Shown here: piece after piece, positions 13,873-21,569 of the stretch
Layout: each line of letters starts with the position of its first letter
Numbering within the stretch: the stretch's first letter is position 1
NCBI RefSeq assembly: GCF_000425645.1
Contig: NZ_AUDV01000007.1
Location: forward strand, 186,001 to 250,000
Direction: 5' to 3'
DNA: 64,000 nucleotides
From: Gaetbulibacter saemankumensis DSM 17032
GTDB taxonomy: Bacteria; Bacteroidota; Bacteroidia; Flavobacteriales; Flavobacteriaceae
Notes under the pieces: generated by a model
What the model was told of the DNA's origin: nothing
What the model saw: only the letters and a program-made list of their open reading frames with translations
The model's database searches: none
Made by a program: the position numbers and the translations under genes

Positions 13873-15171
13873 TTAGGCAGATTTTTTTAGAAAGGGTGTT
13901 TCTCTGAAGTTTATTGAATATTTGATACTACAGTTATTTTCAAAATTATCTAATTTACCTCTAGCTTTGAAATCAGTATTAAGCTCTTTTACATAACTTT
14001 TAAATTCTTCCCAATGCCTTTTCACTGTTGATATGCTCGGTGTTATTTCATCTGCTATTTTCTTTTGGGTTATTTTCCCGAGAGTATTAAAATCCCAAAT
14101 CTCAATACATTCGTATATTATGTCTTTAGTTTTTTCACTTCTTAGTTTACCTAATTCTCTATTGGAAATTTCCATTTTTTCTTTGAATGTGAATTCCTTG
14201 TTTGGATTAAATAAAATTCTTCTTTCCTTATTCAGGTATAATTCAAGCTTACCCTCTTCATTTAGTTTTAGAATATTATTGATAATATTTTTAATTTCAC
14301 TTTGTTGAAGAGTGGGTTTAAAAGCGTTCGAGTTAACTGAATCAGCTAGTTTTGATAAATAATTATTGTTAATCCATGGGTTTAAGGCTGTTATTTGTGT
14401 AAGATAGGTGAACATAGTATTGTTTCTTTGACCTTCTTTAACAGTGATAGGTACAAATGGTTGACATATTTTTTCTTTATTTTCAGGAAAAAATATATAA
14501 TCTAAATCCATATTTTTATTTTGAAAGTAATCGTTTATGTTATTGAATCTTACTTTTCTATACTCGGAGGAGTTAGAAAAAGTATCATTCGAGGTTAAAC
14601 CCCTTCTCTCCAAATTTTGTTTAATGGGGGATGGTACTTTTTTTGTATTGGCACAATTATAAACCTTTGAATTATGGTTTATATACATTTTAGGGTCATA
14701 ACTTAACACCGTTTGTTGTGTTGGTTTTCTAGCACCTATATCAGAATTAATATTTAATAATTTCGAGATTTCATCATAAGCGTTGTTGAAATTATCGATT
14801 GTTAAGCCATCCACTTTAACTAATATACCGTAACCGTTTTTTGAAAGGGATTTCCATTTAGCAAAAATAAATTCATTTTTATTTATTTTTTTATTGCTAT
14901 CTACGTCAATAAAAATAAGACCTGTAGAATCGGTAATATTTTTATTTGATGCTTTACCTTTAAATAAAAAGTTGAATCTGAAAGTTGAGATAAGGTTTGT
15001 TTTTACATCATCATATTCTTTACTTCCTTTTTTTAACCTTCTAGCATATTTAATATGAGTTAATTCTGAATCTCCATTTTTTATTATTTCAAATACCTTA
15101 TCAATACTTAATCTGAATCCGTCTTTTGGATTCTTAATGTTTTTATATTTTGTAACTGTATACATCTTCAA
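13873..15171 (-). CDS. BT4734/VirE-N-type primase-like replication protein of the island
   Basis: The N-terminal half (residues 1-180) matches the BT4734-like domain found with primases of Bacteroidetes elements, including TGLIFIDVDSN near residue 83, SKNGYGILVKVDG near 110 and QQTVLSYDP near 153. A PriCT-like helical segment (residues about 250-310, NNTMFTYLTQ...IINNIL) follows, then an HTH-like segment (TQKKIADEITPSISTVKRH). It probably starts DNA synthesis of the excised circle. The usual DUF3987 helicase partner is missing, so the module is reduced. Confidence 0.7.
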   Translation of the reverse strand: MKMYTVTKYKNIKNPKDGFRLSIDKVFEIIKNGDSELTHIKYARRLKKGSKEYDDVKTNLISTFRFNFLFKGKASNKNITDSTGLIFIDVDSNKKINKNEFIFAKWKSLSKNGYGILVKVDGLTIDNFNNAYDEISKLLNINSDIGARKPTQQTVLSYDPKMYINHNSKVYNCANTKKVPSPIKQNLERRGLTSNDTFSNSSEYRKVRFNNINDYFQNKNMDLDYIFFPENKEKICQPFVPITVKEGQRNNTMFTYLTQITALNPWINNNYLSKLADSVNSNAFKPTLQQSEIKNIINNILKLNEEGKLELYLNKERRILFNPNKEFTFKEKMEISNRELGKLRSEKTKDIIYECIEIWDFNTLGKITQKKIADEITPSISTVKRHWEEFKSYVKELNTDFKARGKLDNFENNCSIKYSINFRETPFLKKSA

Positions 15172-15179
15172 GTCTAATT

Positions 15180-15485
15180 TTATTGGAATAAATCCCAGTT
15201 AGAATTAGCTTTTAATACTTCCTCAATTTTATCGATGGGGTATAGGTATATATCTCCAATTACAGTGAAAGGAATTAGACCTGACTCTCTATATTTAATT
15301 ATTGTATTGGGAGACAGTCTAAATTTTTCCTGAAGGTCTTTGTTACGGTAGTAGCCTTTGGACTTTGAAGAGGATGAATTATTTAGTTTTTTATCTATTA
15401 ATTCTAATTTAGAGGTAATTGGAGTTAATAGATTTTGAAGTTCTTCCTTAGATAGGAATTGAAAGTTTAAGTCTTTTGCATTCAT
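15180..15485 (-). CDS. helix-turn-helix protein, excisionase-like
   Basis: A coiled N-terminal part (residues 1-45) is followed by a winged-helix/MerR-type HTH of the excisionase kind (YYRNKDLQEKFRLSPNTIIKYRESGLIPF, then a wing VIGDIYLYPIDKIEEVL). Proteins of this type lie beside Bacteroidetes integrases and steer excision or control element genes. It is nine bases from the primase-like gene and reads into it. Repeats with AAGGATTCCCT lie upstream and recur upstream of the integrase. Confidence 0.75.
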   Translation of the reverse strand: MNAKDLNFQFLSKEELQNLLTPITSKLELIDKKLNNSSSSKSKGYYRNKDLQEKFRLSPNTIIKYRESGLIPFTVIGDIYLYPIDKIEEVLKANSNWDLFQ

Positions 15486-15534
15486 AATAATCTGTTTTTA
15501 AAATTAATATGCTGCAAAGGTTGTTCATATTCAT

Positions 15535-15569
15535 AGGGATAGCTAAGGATTCCCTAGCATTCCCTGAGG
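15535..15569. promoter_or_regulatory. GGATTCCCT repeats upstream of the excisionase-like gene
   Basis: AAGGATTCCCT at 15545-15555 is followed by AGCATTCCCTGAGG and preceded by AGGGAT in inverted sense. The same AAGGATTCCCT occurs at 17951-17961 upstream of the integrase. Shared motifs at two island promoters suggest one regulator for both. Confidence 0.5.
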
Positions 15570-15596
15570 AACGGTTATTTTTATTTTAATTTGGTG

Positions 15597-16601
15597 TTAT
15601 TGAGATAGTATTTGTTCTTTTTTTTCTTGAAATTTGGAAATTAGGAGGTCTAAAAGGTTAAGTTCTTGTTGTTTGTATTCCTTGTATTTGTCATTTAAAA
15701 TTTTTGAAAACTCCTTATTAATTCTATCAACTTTATTTACATTTTTATTATCTAAATAATAGATGTTAGCATCATTGATATATTTTTTTAAGTTCGTATA
15801 GGGCATTTTTTGATTTTTGTTATCAACGTTTATTATTCCCATGTCGTGAAGATTTCTATAAAACATGGCAATAGCTAATTTATTGATTTTAAACTCAAGT
15901 TTAATATTATTTGGGTCATTATCATGTACCTCATCTAAAGTTAGTTTATCTTCTTCAAAATTCTCTAACTTTTTGATGAAGTTTACTAAATAATCAAGGT
16001 ATACGGTAATTCGTCCTAACATTTTTCGTGTTTCTTCCATGGTTAAGCTTAAATGCACATAGGAGTAAATGCTCTCAAGCTTTTCTTCATTATCTTCTTT
16101 AAGATTAGAGAGTATCTCATCCTGTAGAATGTATTTATAAGAATCAGGTGAATGTTGTGCATCATATAAGTCGAAATCATCTATTTTATATATTTCAGCC
16201 ATTCTAGTTAATGTTTCTTCATAGCCGAAATCATCTGAAGAAAAATATAATTCTTGAAATTTCTTTTTTGACAGTTTTGTTTCTAGATTTGATATATATA
16301 CAGTTTTTGGAATTGATTGTAGAATATCTAAATCCTTATAATCCAATTTAAGTAAATCCCTATATTTCTGTAACACATCTTGGTGAAATACTTTTATAAA
16401 TTTGACTTTACTAAGGCTATCTAAATCTGCTATATTGTTAATTTTATTTTTTATTCTTTCTTCCCAGTCATTAAAATAGTTCCAATGAATCTCGTTCACC
16501 CATTTTCCATTGTATCTTATATTTTGTAATTCTTGATGATATTCAATATTAGGTTTTACAATTTTTTCAATCTCAATGTTTAAGTCAAGTATGTTTTTCA
16601 T
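15597..16601 (-). CDS. hypothetical protein of the integrase module, 334 residues
   Basis: A soluble, mostly helical, Lys/Glu-rich protein. The C-terminal part (KLAIAMFYRNLHDMGI ... RINKEFSKIL) has a faint likeness to the C-terminal region of RteC-type regulators of Bacteroides elements, but I would not assign it. It lies between the integrase terminator and the excisionase-like gene, a place where many flavobacterial elements carry such an unassigned gene. Confidence 0.6.
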   Translation of the reverse strand: MKNILDLNIEIEKIVKPNIEYHQELQNIRYNGKWVNEIHWNYFNDWEERIKNKINNIADLDSLSKVKFIKVFHQDVLQKYRDLLKLDYKDLDILQSIPKTVYISNLETKLSKKKFQELYFSSDDFGYEETLTRMAEIYKIDDFDLYDAQHSPDSYKYILQDEILSNLKEDNEEKLESIYSYVHLSLTMEETRKMLGRITVYLDYLVNFIKKLENFEEDKLTLDEVHDNDPNNIKLEFKINKLAIAMFYRNLHDMGIINVDNKNQKMPYTNLKKYINDANIYYLDNKNVNKVDRINKEFSKILNDKYKEYKQQELNLLDLLISKFQEKKEQILSQ

Positions 16602-16618
16602 GGAAAAAGTTATTTAAA

Positions 16619-16643
16619 AAAAGCTCTCAATATTGAGAGCTTC
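16619..16643 (-). terminator. integrase terminator
   Basis: Perfect palindrome AAGCTCTCAATATTGAGAGCTT, followed on the minus strand by seven T. It lies 22 bases after the integrase stop. Confidence 0.85.
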
Positions 16644-16664
16644 TAAATTAAACATATTAAGAAA

Positions 16665-17886
16665 TTAAGAAAACTTTTGCATCAATTTGTTCATATCTTC
16701 TTTTACATTTTTATCTAACACCTTAGCATAATGTTGAGTCATTTTTATTGTAGTGTGCCCCATCATTTTAGAAACATTTTCTATTGCAATGCCATTTCCT
16801 AAAGTTACCGTTGTAGCAAAGGTATGTCTGGCTGTATAGTGGGTTAGTTTTTTGTCTATTCTACACAGTGTTGCTATTTCCTTTAGATATTCATTTATTT
16901 TTTGATTAGATATCTTCGGTAGAAGTTTATCGTTATCTAGACGCTCATATTTATCAATGATTCGTTTGGCTGGTGGAATCAATGGTACGTTTGATTTAAC
17001 ATTTGTTTTTGCTCGATTCGTCTTTATCCAAAACATGCCTTCATTATCTTTGATGAGATTTTTTTTTTGTTAATTTTTCTACATCACACGGGGCATAACT
17101 CGTATAACAACTAAATAAAAATATGTCTCGTACTTTATTTAGTCTTTCGCTGCTGAAGATTTTCATTTCTATACGTCCCAATTCTTCGTTGGTGAGAAAT
17201 ATAGCGTCTTTTATTACTAGTTTTTCGTCATATATTAAAAATGGGTTATTATTTATCAAATTTCTTTTGATAGCATAGTTACAGACGGTTTTAAAACACT
17301 GGATGTATTTGACAGTATAATTATGACTTATCCCCGTTTTATTATTAAAAGTGGATTCGTATTTTAAATAAGATTCTAAATTGTATATGAATTGATTATC
17401 AATATCATTTATAACGAAAGAATTTTTACCATGTTTCACTTTTATATAGTTGGCCAATAAATCTTTGGCTCTATTGTATTTTTGTAGTGAAGCTTTAGAA
17501 CGTTCACCAGCTTTAAATTTTCGTTTAAAATAATCATTATGTTTTTCAAATAATTTGATAATATCCACCTCAGTAGAATCTATATCCTTACCTTTTAATT
17601 TGTTTTTAACATCTATTAAAGTTGTATTGATATTGTTTTTTGTTAATTCAAAGTAGGTGTTTTCAATTTTAGATTCAAGTAAATCCAAAGCTATTCTACA
17701 GTTTTTTTCCTTGTCTAAGCGTAGTTTATTTCTAAGTTTATTAGTGAAAGCCCATCTTTCTTTACTAATAAATTTACCTGTGCTTAAAGTTGTTTTTTTT
17801 CCTTGCAGTTCGATTTTAGCATAAATTGGAGATTCGCCTTCTTCGTTTTGCTTGTCTGTTTTAAGATAGAGAAATGTTTTAATCAT
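16665..17886 (-). pseudogene. int: tyrosine integrase of the island, split by a +1 frameshift in an A10 run
   Basis: The N-terminal piece (17886-17044) has an arm-binding domain, a core-binding domain and the start of the catalytic domain (RDIFLFSCYT...DVEKL). The C-terminal piece (from about 17058 to 16665) has HYTARHTF (the H-x-x-R box), MMGHTT and the nucleophile Tyr in QHYAKV. Removing one A from the run of ten at 17059-17068 joins the pieces as TKKNLIKDNEG without loss, giving a normal length near 405 residues. As in IntDOT-like enzymes the first catalytic arginine seems absent (Ala in CYTSYAP). The lesion may be inactivating, may be bypassed by polymerase slippage on A10, or may be a sequencing error. 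Confidence 0.88.
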
Positions 17887-17940
17887 AATATTACGGTTTT
17901 AGTGTTTTTGTAAAATTATCAGTAAAACATAGGGTTTTCG

Positions 17941-17962
17941 AGGGATTCCCAAGGATTCCCTT
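17941..17962. promoter_or_regulatory. tandem GGATTCCC repeats upstream of the integrase
   Basis: AGGGATTCCC (17941-17950) and AAGGATTCCC (17951-17960) stand 10 bases apart, one helical turn, 55 bases upstream of the integrase start. They match the repeats at 15545. Confidence 0.5.
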
Positions 17963-17971
17963 AAAAATTTA

Positions 17972-18017
17972 GTTACCCTATTTTTCTCATTTTCAAGGGT
18001 AACCTATAGGGTAACCT
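17972..18017. repeat. AGGGTAAC repeats, right-end arm sites
   Basis: Two direct copies AGGGTAACCT (17996-18005 and 18008-18017) and one inverted copy GTTACCCT (17972-17979). They correspond to the pair at 1339-1360 and fit integrase arm sites, with more copies at the integrase-proximal end. Confidence 0.6.
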
Positions 18018-18062
18018 AACTTTGATATTTAATGTGTATTTTGCCTATATACCAAAAAACAA

Positions 18063-18094
18063 AAAACCCTCTAAACATAATGTTTAAAGGGTTT
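18063..18094 (-). terminator. present terminator of tRNA-Ser(UGA), provided by the island
   Basis: A long stem (AAAACCCT...TAAACAT paired with ATGTTTA...AGGGTTTT) with a T-run on the minus strand, 35 bases after the tRNA end. It lies inside the island border, so the element supplies its own terminator to the tRNA it occupies. Confidence 0.75.
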
Positions 18095-18127
18095 TGACTT
18101 TTAAAGTGTCATTTGACGACTTTATCA

Positions 18128-18140
18128 GCGGAGAAAGAGG
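18128..18140. other. proximal attachment site (att) within tRNA-Ser
   Basis: The 13-base 3' end of the tRNA gene, identical to 1267-1279. The tRNA is kept whole on this side. Confidence 0.8.
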
Positions 18141-18213
18141 GATTCGAACCCCCGGAGGTGTGACCCTCAACAGTTTTCAAGACTGCCGCATTCGACCACT
18201 CTGCCATTTCTCC
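18129..18213 (-). tRNA. tRNA-Ser (anticodon UGA)
   Basis: An 85-base class II tRNA on the minus strand: acceptor GGAGAAA/TTTCTCC with discriminator G, anticodon loop CTTGAAA giving UGA, a long variable arm (GAGGGTCACACCTC), and the T-arm GGTTCGAATCC. CCA is not encoded. Its 3' end is the island attachment site. Confidence 0.95.
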
Positions 18214-18249
18214 TTGAGTGTCTCATCAGGTATTCCCTGAATGCGGGTG

Positions 18250-18281
18250 CAAATATAGAACCCTTTTTTAATTCTTTCAAA
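18250..18281 (-). promoter_or_regulatory. promoter of tRNA-Ser(UGA)
   Basis: On the minus strand TTTG (18278-18281) and TATATTTG (18250-18257) are 20 bases apart, an exact match to the Bacteroidetes consensus, about 37 bases before the tRNA. Confidence 0.8.
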
Positions 18282-18344
18282 TAAAAATTAAGTTTTTTTA
18301 GATTTTTTTTATCTTGTTTTTCTATCCTATTAATTTCTAGAGGA

Positions 18345-18379
18345 TTTGCTTAAAAGAAATGTTACAAATCTTATTTTTG
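18345..18379 (+). promoter_or_regulatory. candidate promoter of the nitroreductase gene
   Basis: TTTG (18345-18348) and TATTTTTG (18372-18379) are 23 bases apart. This places the transcription start just before the ATG at 18397 and argues against a TTG start at 18346. Confidence 0.5.
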
Positions 18380-18396
18380 CAGAAACGATTCGATAC

Positions 18397-19026
18397 ATGG
18401 ATATAATAAAACAGTTAAAATGGCGCTATGCCACTAAAAAATTTGATAAATCTAAAAAGCTATCCAATGAAAAACTAGAAGTTTTAAAACAAGCTTTTAA
18501 CCTTACAGCAACCTCTTTTGGCTTACAAACCATAAAAATGATTGTTATTAAGGATGTTAACTTAAGAGCATCGTTGTTAAAGCATGCCTATAATCAAAAA
18601 CAGGTTCTTGAGGCTTCACATTTATTAGTTATTTGTATTCAAGATGATGTTTTAAATGAGGATGTAGTTAACTATTACGAAAACATAAAAGCTACTCGCA
18701 AAACGTCTGATACTATTTTAAAACCATATAGAGAAGAATTAATTAATATGATGACCAAAATGAGTGTGGAAGAGCGTCAGCAATGGTCAAAAAACCAGGC
18801 TTATATAGCCCTTGGTAACTTAATGACTGTCTGTGCAGCCGAAGGAATAGATTCATGTCCAATGGAAGGTTTTGTGCCGGAGGCCTACGATGAGGCTTTA
18901 GGTTTAGCCGGAATGAATTTAAAATCTGTATTATTATTACCAGTAGGGTATAGAGCGGAAGATGATATCTTTTCTGGTTTTGAGAAAGTGCGACGTTCTA
19001 TAAAAGAGTCTGTTATAGAACTATAA
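18397..19026 (+). CDS. nitroreductase-family NAD(P)H oxidoreductase
   Basis: A 209-residue FMN-dependent nitroreductase (NfsB/oxygen-insensitive type). It begins MDIIKQLKWRYATKKFDKSKKL, with the usual R-x-x-x-K-x-F start, has an FGLQ segment near residue 40 that contacts FMN, and ends with the GF..PVGYRAEDD pattern. These enzymes reduce nitro compounds and quinones. I chose the ATG at 18397 because a promoter lies over the preceding codons. The gene stands alone between the tRNA and an aminotransferase gene. Confidence 0.88.
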   Translation: MDIIKQLKWRYATKKFDKSKKLSNEKLEVLKQAFNLTATSFGLQTIKMIVIKDVNLRASLLKHAYNQKQVLEASHLLVICIQDDVLNEDVVNYYENIKATRKTSDTILKPYREELINMMTKMSVEERQQWSKNQAYIALGNLMTVCAAEGIDSCPMEGFVPEAYDEALGLAGMNLKSVLLLPVGYRAEDDIFSGFEKVRRSIKESVIEL

Positions 19027-19120
19027 GAAGTATTTAAAATAGCCTTGTAATTTATAATTGAAGGGCTTTTTTTATTGCCTAATTTAATCGTAGTTTTGAA
19101 TTCTAACTTTAAATTTTATT

Positions 19121-20314
19121 ATGCCAGGATTTGAATTATTTGGTGATATAGAACGTGAACAGGTCAATGATGTTTTAGAAAGCGGAGTCCTTATGCGTTA
19201 TGGTTTTGACGGGATGCGAAATGGTCATTGGAAAGCCAAGGAATTAGAAAACGAAATTCAAAATATATTTCAAGTAAATCATGCGCAATTAGTATCTAGT
19301 GGAACTGCCGCAATTTCAGTAGCTCTGGCGTCAGCTGGAGTGGGAGCAGGGGATGAAGTTATCATGCCAACTTTTACGTTTGTTGCAAGTTTCGAAGCGG
19401 TTATGATGCTGGGAGCTATTCCTGTGTTAGTGGAAATTGATGATACGCTAGCATTAAATCCTGAATCCGTATTGCAGGCCATAACAGATAAAACTAAAGC
19501 TGTAATGGTGGTTCAAATGTGTGGAGGTATGGGAGAAATGGATGTTTTGAAAGATATTTGTATCGAACATAATCTCATATTAATTGAAGACGCTTGTCAG
19601 GCAATTGGAGCAACTTATAAGAATAGTGCTCTAGGAAGTATCGGTGATTTGGGGTGTTTTTCGTTTGATTTTGTAAAAACAATTACCTGTGGTGAAGGTG
19701 GAGCAGTAATTACTAATAATAAAGATTATTATTTACATGCCGATCATTATAGTGATCATGGTCACGACCATATAGGTAATGATAGAGGAGCTGAATGCCA
19801 TCCGTTTTTGGGATATAATTTTAGGATATCTGAGTTGCATGCAGCAGTAGGGTTGGCACAAATAAAGCGTTTGCCTGAAATTATTAATATTCAAAAAAAG
19901 AATTATACTGTAATTAGAGAAGCTTTGTCTAAAGTTCCTGAAATTACTTTTAGACGTACACCAGAAGGAGGTGAAGAAAATTATTCCTTTTTAAGTTTCT
20001 TTTTACCAGATATAGAATCTTCTCTTAAAGTATCGCAGGCATTAAAGGCTTGTGGTATAGATGGTTGTTTTCAATATTACAATAATAACTGGCATTATTT
20101 ACGTAATTGGGATCATTTAAAAGATTTTAAATCACTATATCCTATTTCGAAAGAAGTAAAATCAGGTTTAAAATATTTAAAATCAAAATCATATCCAAAA
20201 TCAGATTATTATATTGGAAGAAATATTTCTTGTTTGATTAAATTATCATGGACTGAAGAGGAAGTTATAAAACGAGCCAGTAAGATGGTTGAAATTATTA
20301 AATCTTCACTGTAA
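19121..20314 (+). CDS. DegT/DnrJ/EryC1/StrS-family PLP aminotransferase
   Basis: A 397-residue fold-type I PLP enzyme of the sugar-aminotransferase family. Visible landmarks are SSGTAAI near residue 64 (phosphate binding), LIEDACQAIGA near 160 and the PLP lysine Lys186 in DFVKT, followed by CGEGGAV. Family members move amino groups to keto-sugars for surface polysaccharides, but no other sugar-nucleotide genes lie nearby, so the substrate is open. The middle holds a histidine-rich loop (HADHYSDHGHDHIG). Confidence 0.88.
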   Translation: MPGFELFGDIEREQVNDVLESGVLMRYGFDGMRNGHWKAKELENEIQNIFQVNHAQLVSSGTAAISVALASAGVGAGDEVIMPTFTFVASFEAVMMLGAIPVLVEIDDTLALNPESVLQAITDKTKAVMVVQMCGGMGEMDVLKDICIEHNLILIEDACQAIGATYKNSALGSIGDLGCFSFDFVKTITCGEGGAVITNNKDYYLHADHYSDHGHDHIGNDRGAECHPFLGYNFRISELHAAVGLAQIKRLPEIINIQKKNYTVIREALSKVPEITFRRTPEGGEENYSFLSFFLPDIESSLKVSQALKACGIDGCFQYYNNNWHYLRNWDHLKDFKSLYPISKEVKSGLKYLKSKSYPKSDYYIGRNISCLIKLSWTEEEVIKRASKMVEIIKSSL

Positions 20315-20340
20315 TAATATATTTGAAAATGAGTGTTTGT

Positions 20341-20373
20341 AAAAAAAGCCAGTATCATGATACTGGCTTTTTT
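20341..20373. terminator. bidirectional terminator
   Basis: AAAAAAGCCAGTATCA/TGATACTGGCTTTTTT, a perfect stem with T-runs both ways, between the convergent aminotransferase and ribB genes. Confidence 0.9.
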
Positions 20374-20392
20374 TATTTATTATAACGGTCTT

Positions 20393-21553
20393 TTAATAAG
20401 TTACGTATTCTACAATTTCTAATCCATAACCAATCATACCAACTCGTTTGGTTTGTCCGCTATTAGAAATTAAACGCATTTTATGAATGTTCAAATCATG
20501 TAATATTTGAGCTCCTATTCCAAAATCTCGGTTATCCATTTTAATATTTGGAGCCTTGGTTATTTTTTGGGCTTCTTGATGGTCTTTTAGGAAAGCCAAG
20601 CGGTTTAAAATATTTGTAGACTGTGCTTCTTGGTTTATAAAAATAATAGCACCACGTCCTTCATCATTAATAACCTTAAACATATTGTCTAATTGCTTGT
20701 CAGCGTTATTGGTTAATGTTCCTAAAATATCGTTGTTAACCAGAGTTGAATTGATTCTTGTTAATATTTTTTCATTTTCATTCCAATTCCCTTTTGTTAA
20801 GGCAATATGAATTTGATTATTTGTGGTTTGTTTATAGGCTCTTAAACGAAAGCTTCCAAAGCGCGTTTCTAACTGAAAATCTTCTTTTTTCTCAATTAAT
20901 GAATCGTGCTGCATTCTGTAAGCAACTAAATCTTCAATAGAAACGATTTTCAAATCTAGTTTTTTTGCAATATTAATAAGCTGCGGTAAACGAGCCATTG
21001 TACCATCTTCATTCATGATTTCTACAATAACTCCAGCAGGTTTTAAGCCAGCAAGTCTTGCGAAATCTATAGCTGCTTCGGTGTGTCCTGTACGGCGTAA
21101 TACGCCTCCTTCTTTTGCTACCAGTGGGAAAATATGACCAGGTCTGGCAAGTTCAAAAGGTTTGGTATGTTCTTCAACTAAAGCTTTTATGGTTTTTGCT
21201 CTATCACTAGCTGAAATACCCGTTGTAACACCATTTCCTTTTAAATCAACAGAAACTGTGAATGCCGTTTCCATGTGGTCTGTATTATTACGAACCATCA
21301 TGTGTAAATCCAGTTCTTTACAGCGATTTTCTGTCAAAGGAGCACAAATAAGACCTCTTCCTTCGGTAGCCATAAAGTTAATCATTTGTGGACTTACTTT
21401 ATCGGCAGCGGCAACAAAATCACCCTCGTTTTCTCTGTTTTCATCATCAACTACAATGATAACTTTTCCATTTCTAATATCTTCAATAGCCTCTGGAATG
21501 GTGTTAAGTTTTATTTCAGAAGTCGTGTTCTTTGTCATAGGTTCTTGTATCAT
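20393..21553 (-). CDS. ribB: 3,4-dihydroxy-2-butanone 4-phosphate synthase with a degenerate GTP cyclohydrolase II domain
   Basis: The N-terminal part (residues about 15-215) is a full DHBP synthase, which makes the four-carbon unit of riboflavin from ribulose 5-phosphate: VDDENRENEGDFV (near 35), the RPGHIFPL block (near 137) and HTEAAIDFARLAG (near 157) are intact. The C-terminal half is cyclohydrolase-II-like, but the zinc cysteines are replaced (SEC becomes STL, RCDC becomes TNNA) and QEGRG becomes QEAQS, so this half cannot be an active cyclohydrolase. A separate ribA must exist elsewhere. Last gene of the operon that begins at tpx, 16 bases after lptF. Confidence 0.92.
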   Translation of the reverse strand: MIQEPMTKNTTSEIKLNTIPEAIEDIRNGKVIIVVDDENRENEGDFVAAADKVSPQMINFMATEGRGLICAPLTENRCKELDLHMMVRNNTDHMETAFTVSVDLKGNGVTTGISASDRAKTIKALVEEHTKPFELARPGHIFPLVAKEGGVLRRTGHTEAAIDFARLAGLKPAGVIVEIMNEDGTMARLPQLINIAKKLDLKIVSIEDLVAYRMQHDSLIEKKEDFQLETRFGSFRLRAYKQTTNNQIHIALTKGNWNENEKILTRINSTLVNNDILGTLTNNADKQLDNMFKVINDEGRGAIIFINQEAQSTNILNRLAFLKDHQEAQKITKAPNIKMDNRDFGIGAQILHDLNIHKMRLISNSGQTKRVGMIGYGLEIVEYVTY

Positions 21554-21569
21554 TTTGCAAAGATAGTGC

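Larger units (their letters stand above)
1267..18140. mobile_element. integrative genomic island in tRNA-Ser(UGA), about 16.9 kb
   Basis: The ends share a 13-base direct repeat (1267-1279 and 18128-18140) that is the 3' end of the intact tRNA-Ser gene. A tyrosine integrase lies next to the tRNA, as is usual for tRNA-targeting elements. Just inside each end are two AGGGTAAC repeats spaced 12 bases apart. The tRNA now ends in a terminator inside the island, while another terminator sits beyond the far repeat, as expected after insertion. No relaxase or conjugation genes are present, so if the element moves between cells it must rely on helpers. The borders are inferred from sequence only; an empty site in a relative would prove them. 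Confidence 0.85.

Noticed and set aside
18346-18396. Upstream TTG start for the nitroreductase
   Set aside because: A promoter-like TTTG/TATTTTTG pair covers these codons and the family's N-terminus begins at the ATG at 18397.
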